From Brevibacterium linens ATCC 9172 (GTDB taxonomy: Bacteria; Actinomycetota; Actinomycetes; Actinomycetales; Brevibacteriaceae): a DNA stretch of 64,000 nucleotides. The stretch is taken from the NCBI RefSeq assembly GCF_900169165.1, contig NZ_FXYY01000017.1, positions 18,537 through 82,536 of the forward strand, given 5' to 3'. A program made the translations under genes and the position numbers. How positions within the stretch are numbered: position 1 is the first letter of the stretch; every line of letters begins with the position of its first letter. Of this stretch, positions 44,906-54,911 are shown one piece after another. Under the pieces are notes generated by a model. That model ran no database searches, had not been told where the DNA came from, and saw only the letters and a program-made list of their open reading frames with translations.

Positions 44906-46231
44906 CTATCGCGGTTCGTCGTCGTTGACGACGCCGTCGACCGGCTCCGGCTCGTCCTCGCCGAATGCCTCTGATCCGTCTGCCTCATCGAAGGCATCCT
45001 CGTCGTCTCCATCCTCATCGTCATCGGCGAAATCGGAGTCGACGGTGTGCAGACCGGAGAGTCTGATCAAGAGGAGTCCGGCGGCCATGCCCGCACCGAT
45101 CCACCCCGTGATCGCCGGTGCCGACGTCAGTGCCGAAGGTCCGAACCCGGACAGGCCCAGTGGGCCCATGGCTCCGCGGGCGAACAGGGCGAGGACCTCG
45201 ACGATGACGAACAGTATCCCGATCGCGATTCCCAGTCCGATCCACGACTGCTCGGCGATGTCGCGAGCTCGGTCGCGGCCGAGGATGACGCACAGCAGCC
45301 CGAGCAGCACTAGGAGTCCCGGTGCGGCCGCCGTCCACGCCGGATAGTCCCCGCTCAGCAGCTGCAGCACGTGCACATCGGGCACCGGAGCGGAGGTCGA
45401 GGTGAATGCCGAGCTCGTCCCGGCCCCGCCGATGCCCACTCCCGTCCCGGCAGTCCAGGACACGGCCGAGTAGACGATGCTCGGGGCGAAGAGCGCCTGG
45501 ACGACGATGAGACCGATGCCGGCGGCGACCGGTGAGCTGTAGACCTGCAGAGTATCGGCGACGTCGCTCCAGCGGATCGCGATTCCGACGAGGAGCACGA
45601 TCACTCCGAGGGCCGCTGCCGCCCACAGCAGACGGCGGACGAGTCGGACGGCGACGCTGAAGGTCTCATCGGCGATCGGGGACAGGCCGGGAATGTCACC
45701 GATTCCGCGGACCCGGATGAGGGCCCAGGCCACGGCCGTGAGGAGGAAGAGGACGAGCCGGAGGAATCCGAACGGCGTCACCGCGGCCTGTCCGACCAGG
45801 ATCGCCAGCACCAGGAGTGGACCCGCGTAGGCCACGACGTAGGTGCCCAGAGCTGTTCCCATGAGCGCCCACCATCCGCCGAGGTCGTCCTCGCTCTCGG
45901 TCGGACTGTCCGCTGCCGTGCCACCGACCACACGTTTGGCGCCGGCCGCCACCAGGAACCACAGGCCGACAGTCACGAGACTCGGTGCGAGTGAGAAGTC
46001 GAAACCGAGGGTCGAGACACTCAGCCCTGACACCGTCGCCCACAGTGCGAATGCCCATTCGGGAATCGCCGAATAGGGCAGCTGTGAGCCGAGCCCGATG
46101 ATCCAGAAGACGGTGGCGATGACGAATCCTGCGGGGACGACGATGAGATCGATCTTCGCGACTTCCATGAGGACCGCGAGGATCGTGCGCCGGTAGGGCT
46201 GAGGGTGTGGAGAAGTGTGCATCAGGACCAT
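44906..46231 (-). CDS. DUF6350 polytopic membrane protein
   Basis: A 441-residue protein with about ten hydrophobic helices and an acidic C-terminal tail (DSDFADDDEDGDDEDAFDEA region). Loops contain the family-typical WTAGTGVGIG and LLSGDYPAWTAAAPG. It corresponds to the membrane protein found next to purN in many actinobacteria (DUF6350). Function unknown. The start may be ATG 46231 or ATG 46222. Confidence 0.78.
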   Translation of the reverse strand: MVLMHTSPHPQPYRRTILAVLMEVAKIDLIVVPAGFVIATVFWIIGLGSQLPYSAIPEWAFALWATVSGLSVSTLGFDFSLAPSLVTVGLWFLVAAGAKRVVGGTAADSPTESEDDLGGWWALMGTALGTYVVAYAGPLLVLAILVGQAAVTPFGFLRLVLFLLTAVAWALIRVRGIGDIPGLSPIADETFSVAVRLVRRLLWAAAALGVIVLLVGIAIRWSDVADTLQVYSSPVAAGIGLIVVQALFAPSIVYSAVSWTAGTGVGIGGAGTSSAFTSTSAPVPDVHVLQLLSGDYPAWTAAAPGLLVLLGLLCVILGRDRARDIAEQSWIGLGIAIGILFVIVEVLALFARGAMGPLGLSGFGPSALTSAPAITGWIGAGMAAGLLLIRLSGLHTVDSDFADDDEDGDDEDAFDEADGSEAFGEDEPEPVDGVVNDDEPR

Positions 46232-46337
46232 TTTCGCCTAACCCGTCTCGGCTTCCCGGTATTGACCACGCGATTCCCTGTTCCGGGAAGTACAATTGCG
46301 CCAGGACAGGCTTGTACACGCAAAGGATGACCCCACG

Positions 46338-48149
46338 ATGAGCAACGGGAACGATCACCCCAATTTCCCGCCACCACCCAGCGAGCCTCCGGAGACCGGC
46401 GTACCGAAGCCTGAGTCGGAGCCGCCGACGGCCGAGGATCGTCCGGATTCGACCTCCGGCGACACCCCTTCAGCCTCCGATGGTCCGGCTCAGTCCGGCA
46501 GCGCTGCCTCAGTGCCCGATGACCAGGCACCTCCACTGGGATCCCCGACCGACGATTTGCCGTCACGTCCCACGGTCGCCCCTGCCTCTCCACAACAGAA
46601 CCAGCCACCGCAGTATTCGGCTCCCGGAGCCCAGAACGATGAGTCATTCGGCCCCGGTCCGCAGGGCGGAGCGAAGGGCCCGGGCGGCTCACAGGCAGGC
46701 CCCTACCCCGGTGCCCCGTCTCCCGGTGGCCAGGCTCAGAATGGACAGGCCCCGAACAACCAGTACCAGAACCCGCAGCAGCCGAACGGGGGTTACCCCG
46801 GCGCCCAGCCGCAGGACGGCCAACAGCCAGGTGGCCAACAGCCGGGCGACCAGTACTCGAATGCGGCTTATCCGGGAGCGCAGAATCAGCCCCCGTATCC
46901 CGGTGCCCAGAACCAGCCGGGCCAGTACAACTCCGCCCAGAACCAGTCCGGGCAGTACCAGACGGGGTCTGGCCCGAATGCCCCACAGACAGGATCCGGC
47001 CCGTCCCAGGGGATACCGCAGCCGGCTCCGGCCCCGGGCTTCGCCGGCGGGCAGAGCACTGCCACCCGGGCCGAGAATCGCCCCGACAAGAAGAAGGGCA
47101 AGATGCCCCTCTTCATCACTCTCGGCGCGGTCGCACTCGTCATCATCCTCGTCCTCGTCGGGTTCTTCGTCATCGGCAGCGTGAACAAGGACAAGTACGG
47201 ACCCGACAAAGTCGCCGAAGACTACGTCGAAGCCCTGAACAAGGGTGACTTCGCCGCCGCGGAGAAGATCGCACCGTCCGCACGCCCGGAAGGGACGAAC
47301 CTCGACCTGCTGCAGAAGGAATTCACCGATTCCTCCTCGGCGAAGATCGAGAAGGCCAAGGTCGAATCGTCGAAGACGGACGGAGACAAGGGAACCGTCG
47401 TCGTCTCCTACGAGCTCGACGGCAGCCCCTACAATGTCGAGCTCTCCGCGACGAAGGACGGCAAGCAGGACCTGTTCTTCGACAAGTGGACGATGAAGGG
47501 CCCCGACCTCAACGTCATCTCGCTCGATATTCCCGCCGCCGACGGTCTTTCCGTCAACGGCGAGGACTACAAAGCGAAGTCGGGCACCACCTCGTTCGCC
47601 GTCTACCCCGGCAGCTATGACTTCACGATCCCGAAGAGCAAGTGGATCTCAGAGGCATCCGATACGGCCAACGTGAACTTCCCGAAGGCCTTCGCTCCCG
47701 GTGGACAGCCGAACAAGGGGCAGGTGTCCCCCACCACCCTCAACCTCAACCTGGCCCCGACCGGCGCCTTCGAAAAGGAAGTTCAGAAACAGGTCGAGAA
47801 GGAGCTCGAGAAGTGCTTCGACAACAAGAGCATCGAGCCGAAGTGCGACTTCATCAAGTACGACCCGACCGAGATTCCCGTCGGCGGTTCGGACAAGAAG
47901 CTCGATGATCTGGCGAAGAAGAACACCGCCGAGTGGGACATGAAGGAGATGCCCGAGGTGAAGGCCAGCTTCGGCACCGGAGACACGAGCACCGGCTCGT
48001 TCTATACCGACAAGCCCGGCAAGTTCAACTTCTCCGTCGACGGCAAGAGGTCCGGATCCTCGTACTTCTCCAACGGAAACTCCTTGTCGGTGTCGGGAAG
48101 CGTGAAGATCGACGGAGACAAGCTCTCGGTCGAGTTCTTCGACTTCTGA
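46338..48149 (+). CDS. Membrane-anchored protein with P/Q/G-rich N-terminus and DUF4878-like domain
   Basis: A 603-residue protein. Residues 1-250 are disordered and rich in Pro, Gln, Gly and Asn with imperfect repeats (NQPGQYNSAQ, NQSGQYQTGS, GAQNQPPYPGAQ). A single transmembrane helix follows (MPLFITLGAVALVIILVLVGFFVIGSV, in part). The extracellular part begins with a DUF4878/lipoprotein-like fold (DKVAEDYVEALNKGDFAAAEKI), then beta-rich domains with LNLNLAPTGAFEKE and a C-terminal SVKIDGDKLSVEFFDF. AAAGGA precedes ATG 46338. Role unknown; the layout suggests a cell-envelope protein with a cytoplasmic tail. Confidence 0.75.
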   Translation: MSNGNDHPNFPPPPSEPPETGVPKPESEPPTAEDRPDSTSGDTPSASDGPAQSGSAASVPDDQAPPLGSPTDDLPSRPTVAPASPQQNQPPQYSAPGAQNDESFGPGPQGGAKGPGGSQAGPYPGAPSPGGQAQNGQAPNNQYQNPQQPNGGYPGAQPQDGQQPGGQQPGDQYSNAAYPGAQNQPPYPGAQNQPGQYNSAQNQSGQYQTGSGPNAPQTGSGPSQGIPQPAPAPGFAGGQSTATRAENRPDKKKGKMPLFITLGAVALVIILVLVGFFVIGSVNKDKYGPDKVAEDYVEALNKGDFAAAEKIAPSARPEGTNLDLLQKEFTDSSSAKIEKAKVESSKTDGDKGTVVVSYELDGSPYNVELSATKDGKQDLFFDKWTMKGPDLNVISLDIPAADGLSVNGEDYKAKSGTTSFAVYPGSYDFTIPKSKWISEASDTANVNFPKAFAPGGQPNKGQVSPTTLNLNLAPTGAFEKEVQKQVEKELEKCFDNKSIEPKCDFIKYDPTEIPVGGSDKKLDDLAKKNTAEWDMKEMPEVKASFGTGDTSTGSFYTDKPGKFNFSVDGKRSGSSYFSNGNSLSVSGSVKIDGDKLSVEFFDF

Positions 48150-48164
48150 TCCCCGAGTCCGCGC

Positions 48165-49583
48165 TCAGCCCACCACCGACCGTGTCGGCTGTGCGAGTCC
48201 GGCCGCGGCCTCGAACCAGGCGCCGGCGGCCATGACGAGGTCGTCGGCGAACCGCCGTCCGGCGATCTGCGCGCCGATGGTCCGACCGTCATCCATGTAT
48301 CCGGCCAGCACCGTTGCCGCCGGCTGTTCGGACATGTTGAACGGCATGGTGAACCCGATATGGCCCATCGGTTCGTGCACCTGCGGGTACGGCATGGGCT
48401 GCTCGGCCGGGAATGCCGCATCCGGAGCCGTCGGCGAAATCACCAGGTCGAATTCGGCTGTGGCGGTGATCGTCCGACGCCGGATCTCCTGGACACTGTG
48501 ATAGCAGCGCATCAGCTCGACTCCACTGGTATCGGCTCCGTCCTGCGCCCACTGTCGGATATAGGGCAGGATGAGCGTCTGTTCGTCGACGGGCAGCGCC
48601 TTGAGGTCGCCCCACGATCGCACCCGCCAGAATAGGTCCATGTCATGGAGCAGATCATCGTCGATGAACGGATCGAGCGTGACGATTTCTGCTCCGGCCG
48701 CGGAGAACCTCTCGGCCGCCTCGGTGACGGCAGAACGCACCTGCGCAGCGGCGGCGACCCCGCACCCGGCGTCGAGCTGGACACCGATGCGCAGTCCCTG
48801 CGGATCGAAGACCGCGGTCGACTCCCTGCCCGGCAGTGATTGCGCGTCATCGGCGGCCAACCGCGGCAGCCGCGAATAGTCGCGATCGTCCGGGGCGGAG
48901 ATGATGTCCATGGCGGCCTTGACATCGGCCATCGTCCGCGCGAGGGGTCCTGCACACCTGCCCAGGTAGGGGGCATCGAGCGGGACTCGACCGAAGCTGG
49001 GTTTGAGTCCGGCCAGTCCGAGCCAGGTGCACGGCAGGCGGATGGACCCGCCGATGTCGGAGCCGATGTGGATGGGTCCGTATCCGGCCGCCGCTGCGGC
49101 TCCGGCGCCGGCGCTCGACCCGCCGGTCGTCAGTCTCGGGTCAAGGGGCGAGCGGGTGATTCCGTGCAGTGAGGACACACCTGACGAGAGCATTCCCCAG
49201 TCGGGCATCGTCGTCGATCCGAGGATGACGGCGCCTGCTTCTTCGAGACGCTGGGTGATCGGGGCGTCGTCGTCGGCCACCGGCATCTCCACCCAGGCGT
49301 GGCCGCTGGGCAGCGGGACGCCGCGGCGAGCGATGTTCTCCTTGATCGTCACGGGCACCCCGTCGAGGTCGCTCAGCGGGCGGCCCTCACGCCAGCGGGC
49401 GGCGCTGGCCGCGGCTGAGTTCCGGGAGCGGTCGTCGTCGCGGTGGAACAGCGCATTGATGGTCGGTTCGCAGTCGTTCATGCGGTCGACGACCGCGGAG
49501 TGCACCTCGAGCGGGTCGAAGTCTCCGCCGGCGAAACCGGCCGCCAGTTCGGCCGCATTGTGGTCGGCAAGCGTTGTGTTCAC
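48165..49583 (-). CDS. Amidase (amidase signature family)
   Basis: A 472-residue amidase-signature hydrolase with the Ser-cisSer-Lys triad: Lys in DGVPVTIKENIA, cis-Ser in TTGGSSAGAGAA and nucleophile Ser in GSDIGGSIRLP. The Ser-rich glycine loop and C-terminal substrate region (SPTAPDAAFP) are in place. Substrate unknown; it is not a GatA because no gatB/C neighbours exist. It lies 51 bp downstream of a peptide-type ABC import operon, suggesting it hydrolyses the imported amide. GTG 49583 has an AAGGG site. Confidence 0.88.
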   Translation of the reverse strand: MNTTLADHNAAELAAGFAGGDFDPLEVHSAVVDRMNDCEPTINALFHRDDDRSRNSAAASAARWREGRPLSDLDGVPVTIKENIARRGVPLPSGHAWVEMPVADDDAPITQRLEEAGAVILGSTTMPDWGMLSSGVSSLHGITRSPLDPRLTTGGSSAGAGAAAAAGYGPIHIGSDIGGSIRLPCTWLGLAGLKPSFGRVPLDAPYLGRCAGPLARTMADVKAAMDIISAPDDRDYSRLPRLAADDAQSLPGRESTAVFDPQGLRIGVQLDAGCGVAAAAQVRSAVTEAAERFSAAGAEIVTLDPFIDDDLLHDMDLFWRVRSWGDLKALPVDEQTLILPYIRQWAQDGADTSGVELMRCYHSVQEIRRRTITATAEFDLVISPTAPDAAFPAEQPMPYPQVHEPMGHIGFTMPFNMSEQPAATVLAGYMDDGRTIGAQIAGRRFADDLVMAAGAWFEAAAGLAQPTRSVVG

Positions 49584-49634
49584 GTGCTGCCCTTTCTCTC
49601 GATGGTTCGTCGCTGCTCGCAGACGCCGGCCGCG

Positions 49635-51383
49635 CTATCCGGCCGCGAGCGCCTCGGCCAGGCTCGGGGTGGCGGCGATGAGGCTCCGTGTGTACTCCTC
49701 CTGCGGGTTCGCGTAGATGTCCTCCGTGGCCCCCGATTCGACGATCTGCCCGGCCTTCATGACGATGACGTCGGAGCACAGGTGTTTGACGACGCCGAGG
49801 TCGTGGGAGACGAAGAGGAGGGTCAGCGCGTACTCGTCGACGAGGTCGGTGAGCAGGTTGAGCACCTGCGCACGCACCGAGACGTCGAGGGCGGAGACCG
49901 TTTCGTCGGCGACGAGGATCTGCGGTTTGGTCACCAGTGCCCGAGCGATCGAGATGCGCTGTCTCTGCCCGCCCGAGAACTGGTGCGGGTACCGACGCAG
50001 AGAGTCCGCATCGAGGTCGACGGCGGTGATCATCTCCATGACCCGCGCGTCCCGTTCGTCCTTGTCGATACCCGCGGCGATGAGCGGTTCGGCGACGATA
50101 TCGGCGATGCGCATCCGCGGATCGAGCGAAGCGAATGGGTCCTGGAACACGATCTGCAGGCGCTCGCGCAAGCGACGCAGAGCCTGAGAGCTCGCGGCTT
50201 CGACGCGGATGTCGCCGACGCGTACATGGCCGGTGGTCGGTCGGTCGAGACCGGAGAGGATGTTCAGCAGCGTCGATTTCCCCGAGCCCGACTCCCCCAC
50301 GATGCCCAGCCGAGCTCCGGTCGAGACGGCGAAGTCGATTCCGCCCAGAGCGGTGACGTCCGATCGTCTGCGGCCGAAGAGACCGCGTCCGCGGAAGACC
50401 CGGGTGACGTCCGAGACGTCGATGAGCGGCGCCGATTCCCGCACCGAGGCGGTCCCATCGTCGTCCGTCACCGAGGCGGTCCCGTCCACGGAATCCCCCG
50501 GCTCCACCGGCTCTGCCGACGACGCTGCCTTGTCGAGCCGCGGACCCGAGTAGGCGAGCGCGGTCTTGAGCGTGAAGAGCCGACCGCGCTCGTCGGTGGC
50601 GTCGAGGTCCGAGGATGCCAGGAGCCCTCGCGTGTATTCGTGCTGAGGTGCGGTGAAGATTTCGTCGACGCTGCCGGTCTCGACGATGCGGCCGCGGTAC
50701 ATGACGATGACTCGATCACAGATTCCGGCGACGACGGCGAGGTCGTGAGTGATGAACAGCAGCCCCGCCTCGACGTCCGAGACCCTTTCGGCGATGAGGT
50801 CGAGCATCCGCTTCTGCACCGTGACGTCGAGGGCGGTGGTGGGTTCGTCACAGATGAGCAGCCGCGGCGAATTCGCCAGGGCGATCGCGAGCATGACGCG
50901 TTGCCGCTGCCCGCCCGACATCTGGTGCGGGTAGGCGAACCGGGCACTGTCCGGGTCGGGCATGTGGACGTCGCGGAGCAGATCGCGCACACGAGTCGGG
51001 ATCTGAGCTCGGGGCACCTTGCCGTGGATGCGCAGCACTTCGGCGATCTGGTCGCCGATGCGCATGAGCGGGTTGAGTGCGCTCATGGGCTCTTGGAACA
51101 CCATGGACACGATGTCCGACCGCATCCCGGCCAGGGTCGTCTCCTTCGCGTCGAGCAGGTTCCCGGAGTGCCCCTGCAGGTGCACCCGCCCCCGGGTGTG
51201 CAGCTCTTCGGGCAGCAGTCCCATCACGGACTGGGCGGTCAGCGACTTGCCCGAGCCGGATTCGCCGATGAGTCCGACCCGCTCCCCCGAAGCCAGGCTG
51301 AGGCTGACGTCATGGAGCACCGGCGTTTGTGTTCCGGCAGGGGTGATGGTGAGGTCGCGGACCTCGAGCAGATTCTCAGGCAC
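49635..51383 (-). CDS. Fused double ATPase of a peptide/nickel-type ABC importer
   Basis: A 582-residue protein joining two DppD/DppF-like nucleotide-binding domains. Each has Walker A ([12 protein letters not shown] and [12 protein letters not shown]), the signature ([12 protein letters not shown] and [12 protein letters not shown]) and Walker B ([12 protein letters not shown] and [12 protein letters not shown]). The second Walker B ends DETVS rather than DEPTS. The linker is rich in Asp, Ser and Val with a GTASV repeat. GTG 51383 overlaps the permease stop by 8 nt. Energises import of peptides or similar solutes. Confidence 0.92.
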   Translation of the reverse strand: MPENLLEVRDLTITPAGTQTPVLHDVSLSLASGERVGLIGESGSGKSLTAQSVMGLLPEELHTRGRVHLQGHSGNLLDAKETTLAGMRSDIVSMVFQEPMSALNPLMRIGDQIAEVLRIHGKVPRAQIPTRVRDLLRDVHMPDPDSARFAYPHQMSGGQRQRVMLAIALANSPRLLICDEPTTALDVTVQKRMLDLIAERVSDVEAGLLFITHDLAVVAGICDRVIVMYRGRIVETGSVDEIFTAPQHEYTRGLLASSDLDATDERGRLFTLKTALAYSGPRLDKAASSAEPVEPGDSVDGTASVTDDDGTASVRESAPLIDVSDVTRVFRGRGLFGRRRSDVTALGGIDFAVSTGARLGIVGESGSGKSTLLNILSGLDRPTTGHVRVGDIRVEAASSQALRRLRERLQIVFQDPFASLDPRMRIADIVAEPLIAAGIDKDERDARVMEMITAVDLDADSLRRYPHQFSGGQRQRISIARALVTKPQILVADETVSALDVSVRAQVLNLLTDLVDEYALTLLFVSHDLGVVKHLCSDVIVMKAGQIVESGATEDIYANPQEEYTRSLIAATPSLAEALAAG

Positions 51384-52323
51384 CTCGAGCCTCCATCTTC
51401 GGATCGAAACGGTCGCGCAGACCGTCGCCCAAGAGGTTGAAGCCGAGGACGGCGAGCGCAATGAACACGCCCGGCCACAGCGCGAGTTCGGGGTGAGTGG
51501 ACAGGTACTGCTGGGACTCCTGCAGCATCCGGCCCCACGACGGCGTCGGGGCCTGGGTGCCGAGTCCGAGGAAGGACAGCCCCGCCTCGGCGAGGACCGA
51601 GATCGCGAACGCCACTGATGCTTGGACGATGACCATTCCGGCGATGTTCGGCAGCACATGGACGACGGCGATGGCCGGGATCCGACGGTTCGACGCTCGT
51701 GCGGCGCGCACGTATTCGGTGCCCAGGACCTGCAGCGTCCCCGACCTCGCGACTCGAGCGAACCCGGGGATCGCGGCGATGCCGACGGCGACCATCGCCG
51801 GGCCCGTCCCCGGCGAGTAGACGGCGGCGAAGATGATCGCCAGCAGCAGGGCCGGGAAGGCCAGCAGGATGTCGTTGGCGCGCATGATCACCGAGTCGAT
51901 CCAGATTCCCCACGGCTGCTTCGCGAAGAGGGCGGAGATGATTCCGATCGGGGTGCCGATGAGCAGGGCGATGCCGACGGCGACGACGCCGACGAGCAGC
52001 GTGATCCGCGCCCCGACCATCACCCAGGTCAGCGTGTCCCGGCCGAAGGTGTCGGTGCCGAACGGATGGGCGAGGCTGCCGTTCTGCAGCCGGGCCGCGG
52101 GGTCGATCGCGTTCGCATCGTACGGGGTCCACACGAAGGAGACGAGGGCGAGTGCGACGATGAGCACGACCAGGCCCGCACCGATGACCATCGATGCGTT
52201 CACCCGCCGCCCGCTCTTGCGGGACCGGGCGGAGCCGCCGTTCGCCGAGGCGGTCGCGGCGGCCGGGTTGAGATCGACGGGATCGGCATGGTCGCGGGGA
52301 CTCTGAGCACCGGTCGGTTTCAT
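51376..52323 (-). CDS. ABC transporter permease (DppC-type)
   Basis: A 315-residue inner-membrane permease with a hydrophilic N-terminus of 40 residues and six helices, including the DppC block HPFGTDTFGRDTLTWVMVGAR and the ATPase-coupling EAA loop (EYVRAARASNRRIPAIAVVHVLPN). ATG 52323 overlaps the preceding permease stop (ATGA), so the two are coupled and likely form the heterodimeric pore. Confidence 0.92.
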   Translation of the reverse strand: MKPTGAQSPRDHADPVDLNPAAATASANGGSARSRKSGRRVNASMVIGAGLVVLIVALALVSFVWTPYDANAIDPAARLQNGSLAHPFGTDTFGRDTLTWVMVGARITLLVGVVAVGIALLIGTPIGIISALFAKQPWGIWIDSVIMRANDILLAFPALLLAIIFAAVYSPGTGPAMVAVGIAAIPGFARVARSGTLQVLGTEYVRAARASNRRIPAIAVVHVLPNIAGMVIVQASVAFAISVLAEAGLSFLGLGTQAPTPSWGRMLQESQQYLSTHPELALWPGVFIALAVLGFNLLGDGLRDRFDPKMEARGA

Positions 52324-53267
52324 GCGGCGTTCCTGATCCGGGGGTCGACGATGGGCACGAGGATGTCGACGATGAGGTTGATGATGAGCACGAGCAGGAC
52401 GAGGGCCATGACGATGCCCTGGACCGCCACAAGGTCGCGGTTGGCCACGGCGCGGACGAGTTCGGATCCGATTCCGGGCAGCACGAAGATCTGTTCGATG
52501 ATCACGGCCCCGACCAGCAGGGTCGCCAGCTGGACTCCGGCGACGGTGATGACGGGGATCGCCGCATTGCGCAGCCCGTGGACGAACAGTGCCTTCGTCC
52601 GGGTCAGTCCCTTCGCACGGGCAGTGCGGATATAGTCCTCCCGCATCACGTCGAGGACAGCCGAGCGAACATAGCGGGTGAGGATCGCCGCCTGTACGAG
52701 CGCCAGCGACACGACCGGCAGGACCAGACGAAGGAGGAAGCCGCCGAGGCCCTCGATCGGAGCCATCCACCCTTGGGACGGGAACCACCCGAGGGTCAGC
52801 GAGAAGACGATGACGAGGATGATCGCGGCCAGAAAGTTCGGGATCGCGATGCCGACCTGGCTGAGGCCTGAGATCGTCACACCGATCCAGTTGCGCTGTT
52901 CGAGAGCGGCGAAGGTGCCCAATGGCACTGCGATGACGATGGACACGGCGATGGCGGCGACGACGAGGATCGCGGTCACCTGGACGCTGCCCACGATGAC
53001 GGGGGTGATCTCGGCACCGGTGACGTAGGAGGTGCCGAAGTCTCCGGTGAGCATTCCGCCCATCCAGTCGAAATACCGGATGAGCGGTGGCCGGTCGAGC
53101 CCGTACTGTGCTTCCAGCGCCGCCACCGCTTCCGGGGTGGCATTCGTTCCCAGCGCCACCTGTGCCGCGTTGCCGGGCAGCAGACTCATCAGGGCGAAGA
53201 CCGCCACCGAGGCGACGAGGAGGGACAGTGCGAACTGGACCGCACGGTTGATGGCGTAGGTGAGCAT
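52320..53267 (-). CDS. ABC transporter permease (DppB-type)
   Basis: A 315-residue permease with six helices. It has the DppB-type N-terminal helix, GNAAQVALGTNATPEAV and the EAA-like loop EDYIRTARAKGLTRTKAL. Follows the binding-protein gene by 12 bp. Forms the translocation pathway with the DppC-type permease. Substrate unknown. Confidence 0.92.
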   Translation of the reverse strand: MLTYAINRAVQFALSLLVASVAVFALMSLLPGNAAQVALGTNATPEAVAALEAQYGLDRPPLIRYFDWMGGMLTGDFGTSYVTGAEITPVIVGSVQVTAILVVAAIAVSIVIAVPLGTFAALEQRNWIGVTISGLSQVGIAIPNFLAAIILVIVFSLTLGWFPSQGWMAPIEGLGGFLLRLVLPVVSLALVQAAILTRYVRSAVLDVMREDYIRTARAKGLTRTKALFVHGLRNAAIPVITVAGVQLATLLVGAVIIEQIFVLPGIGSELVRAVANRDLVAVQGIVMALVLLVLIINLIVDILVPIVDPRIRNAA

Positions 53268-53279
53268 CGACGTGTGCGG

Positions 53280-54785
53280 TCAGGCCCAGCTGAGGTCGGC
53301 GATCTTGAACGCGTCGGAGACGCGGTTGGCGGGTATTCCCTCGACGCCGGACTTGGCGATGACGAGGTTCGGGAACAGGAACAGGAAGTCCGAGGCGGCA
53401 TCCTCGGTGATCGTCCTGGCGATCTCCTTCATCCCCGAGATGTATTCCTCCTCGGTGCCGGTGTCGGCCTTCTCCGCGAGCTTCGTGATCGTCGAATCGT
53501 CGTAGCCGATGTAGTAGTCCTTCGAGAACACGGTGAGGATGTCGCGTAGTTCGGCATGGTTGATCACCGACATGTCGTAATCGTGTTCGGTGAACGTCTT
53601 GTCCAACCACACGGCCGGGAATTCCTGAGTCTCGATCTTCGCCTTCAGTCCGACCTCATCGAGCTGGGCGAAGACGATTTCGGAGATCGCTTTCGCGTAC
53701 GGCAGGTTCGGTACGGTGAAGGCGAACTCCTCACCATTGATCCCGGCCTCGTCGACGAGCTGCTTGGCTTTCTTCGGATCGTACTTCCACTCTCCGGTCA
53801 GGTCTTCGTAGTACGGGTCGGTCGGGGGCACCATCGAGCCGATGAGCTCGCCGTAGCCCGCCCACGCCGTGTCGAGGACCGCCTTGCGGTCGATCGCATA
53901 CATCACGGCTTCACGGGCCTTCTTGTCCTTGAAGATGCCTTCGGCGTTGTTCATCGACAGCACGACTTCGCCGTTCGTGGTGCCGGAGACGATCTGATAG
54001 TCGTCGCTTTGGAACTCTCCGGCCAGTTCGGGCGCCTGGAGGTTGGAGACGAGGTCGATCTCTCCTGATTTCAGGGCGTTCGAGGCCGAGACCGCATCCT
54101 TGAAGTATTTGAACTGGACCGAGTTCAGGGACGGCTTCTCACCCCAGTAGTCGTCGCGGGCGGTGAAGTCGATGGACTGTCCGCGCGTGAATTCCTCGAT
54201 CGCGAAGGGACCGGTGCCGATGGCTTCGTTCGCCAGGTCGTCGGTTCCCTCGGTGTCGAAGACGGCACCGACGAGACTGGTGAGGTTGAACAGCCAGGTG
54301 TTCGACGGCCTCTTCAGTTCGATCGTGACGGTGGAATCGTCCGGGGTCTCGATGGACTCGACGATGTCCATCTTCGACTTCAGCGCGTTCTTCCAGTCGT
54401 TCTGCACTCGTTCATAGGAGTACTTCACGTCTTCGCTGGTGAAGTCCGCACCATTGGAGAACTTCACACCCTCCTGGAGTTCGAAGGTGTAGGTTTTGCG
54501 GTCATCGGACAGGGACCAGTCCTTGGCCAGGGCAGGCTGGATCTCCCCCTCGCCGTCGAGGCGGACGAGCGATTCGTAGACGTTCTCCATCAGCGCTTCG
54601 GGAATCGCGACCCCCGAGGTGGAGGTGAAGTCGAGGTTGACCGGTTCGGCAGTGAAGGCGATCGTCATCGAGTCCTTCTGCTGCGCATCGCCTCCGCTGT
54701 CGGAGGCGCCGGCCGAACAGCCTGTGATCAGCAGGCTCGTGGCGGCCGCTGCCGCCACCCATGTCATGATGCGCGGAGTCTTCAT
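53280..54785 (-). CDS. ABC transporter substrate-binding lipoprotein (SBP family 5)
   Basis: A 501-residue lipoprotein with signal peptide and lipobox LLITGC (Cys about 23). The family 5 fold is shown by ESLVRLDGEGEIQPALAKDW, FELQEGVKFSNGADFTSEDV and NEAIGTGPFAIEEFTRGQ. It binds oligopeptides, or other solutes in this family, outside the cell and delivers them to the adjoining permeases. First gene of the operon; AGGAG precedes the ATG and TACACT (plus-strand 54845-54850) is a candidate -10. Confidence 0.92.
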   Translation of the reverse strand: MKTPRIMTWVAAAAATSLLITGCSAGASDSGGDAQQKDSMTIAFTAEPVNLDFTSTSGVAIPEALMENVYESLVRLDGEGEIQPALAKDWSLSDDRKTYTFELQEGVKFSNGADFTSEDVKYSYERVQNDWKNALKSKMDIVESIETPDDSTVTIELKRPSNTWLFNLTSLVGAVFDTEGTDDLANEAIGTGPFAIEEFTRGQSIDFTARDDYWGEKPSLNSVQFKYFKDAVSASNALKSGEIDLVSNLQAPELAGEFQSDDYQIVSGTTNGEVVLSMNNAEGIFKDKKAREAVMYAIDRKAVLDTAWAGYGELIGSMVPPTDPYYEDLTGEWKYDPKKAKQLVDEAGINGEEFAFTVPNLPYAKAISEIVFAQLDEVGLKAKIETQEFPAVWLDKTFTEHDYDMSVINHAELRDILTVFSKDYYIGYDDSTITKLAEKADTGTEEEYISGMKEIARTITEDAASDFLFLFPNLVIAKSGVEGIPANRVSDAFKIADLSWA

Positions 54786-54911
54786 TGTTCTCCTCTATTT
54801 CGCCGACCACGAAGAGGGTCGTTCGCCAACATTCGAGCACCGTCAGTGTATCAGAATTTCTCAGCTGGTGAGGCAGTTGCGTTCAGATGCCGAGCATCGT
54901 GGGTGAGCGAT

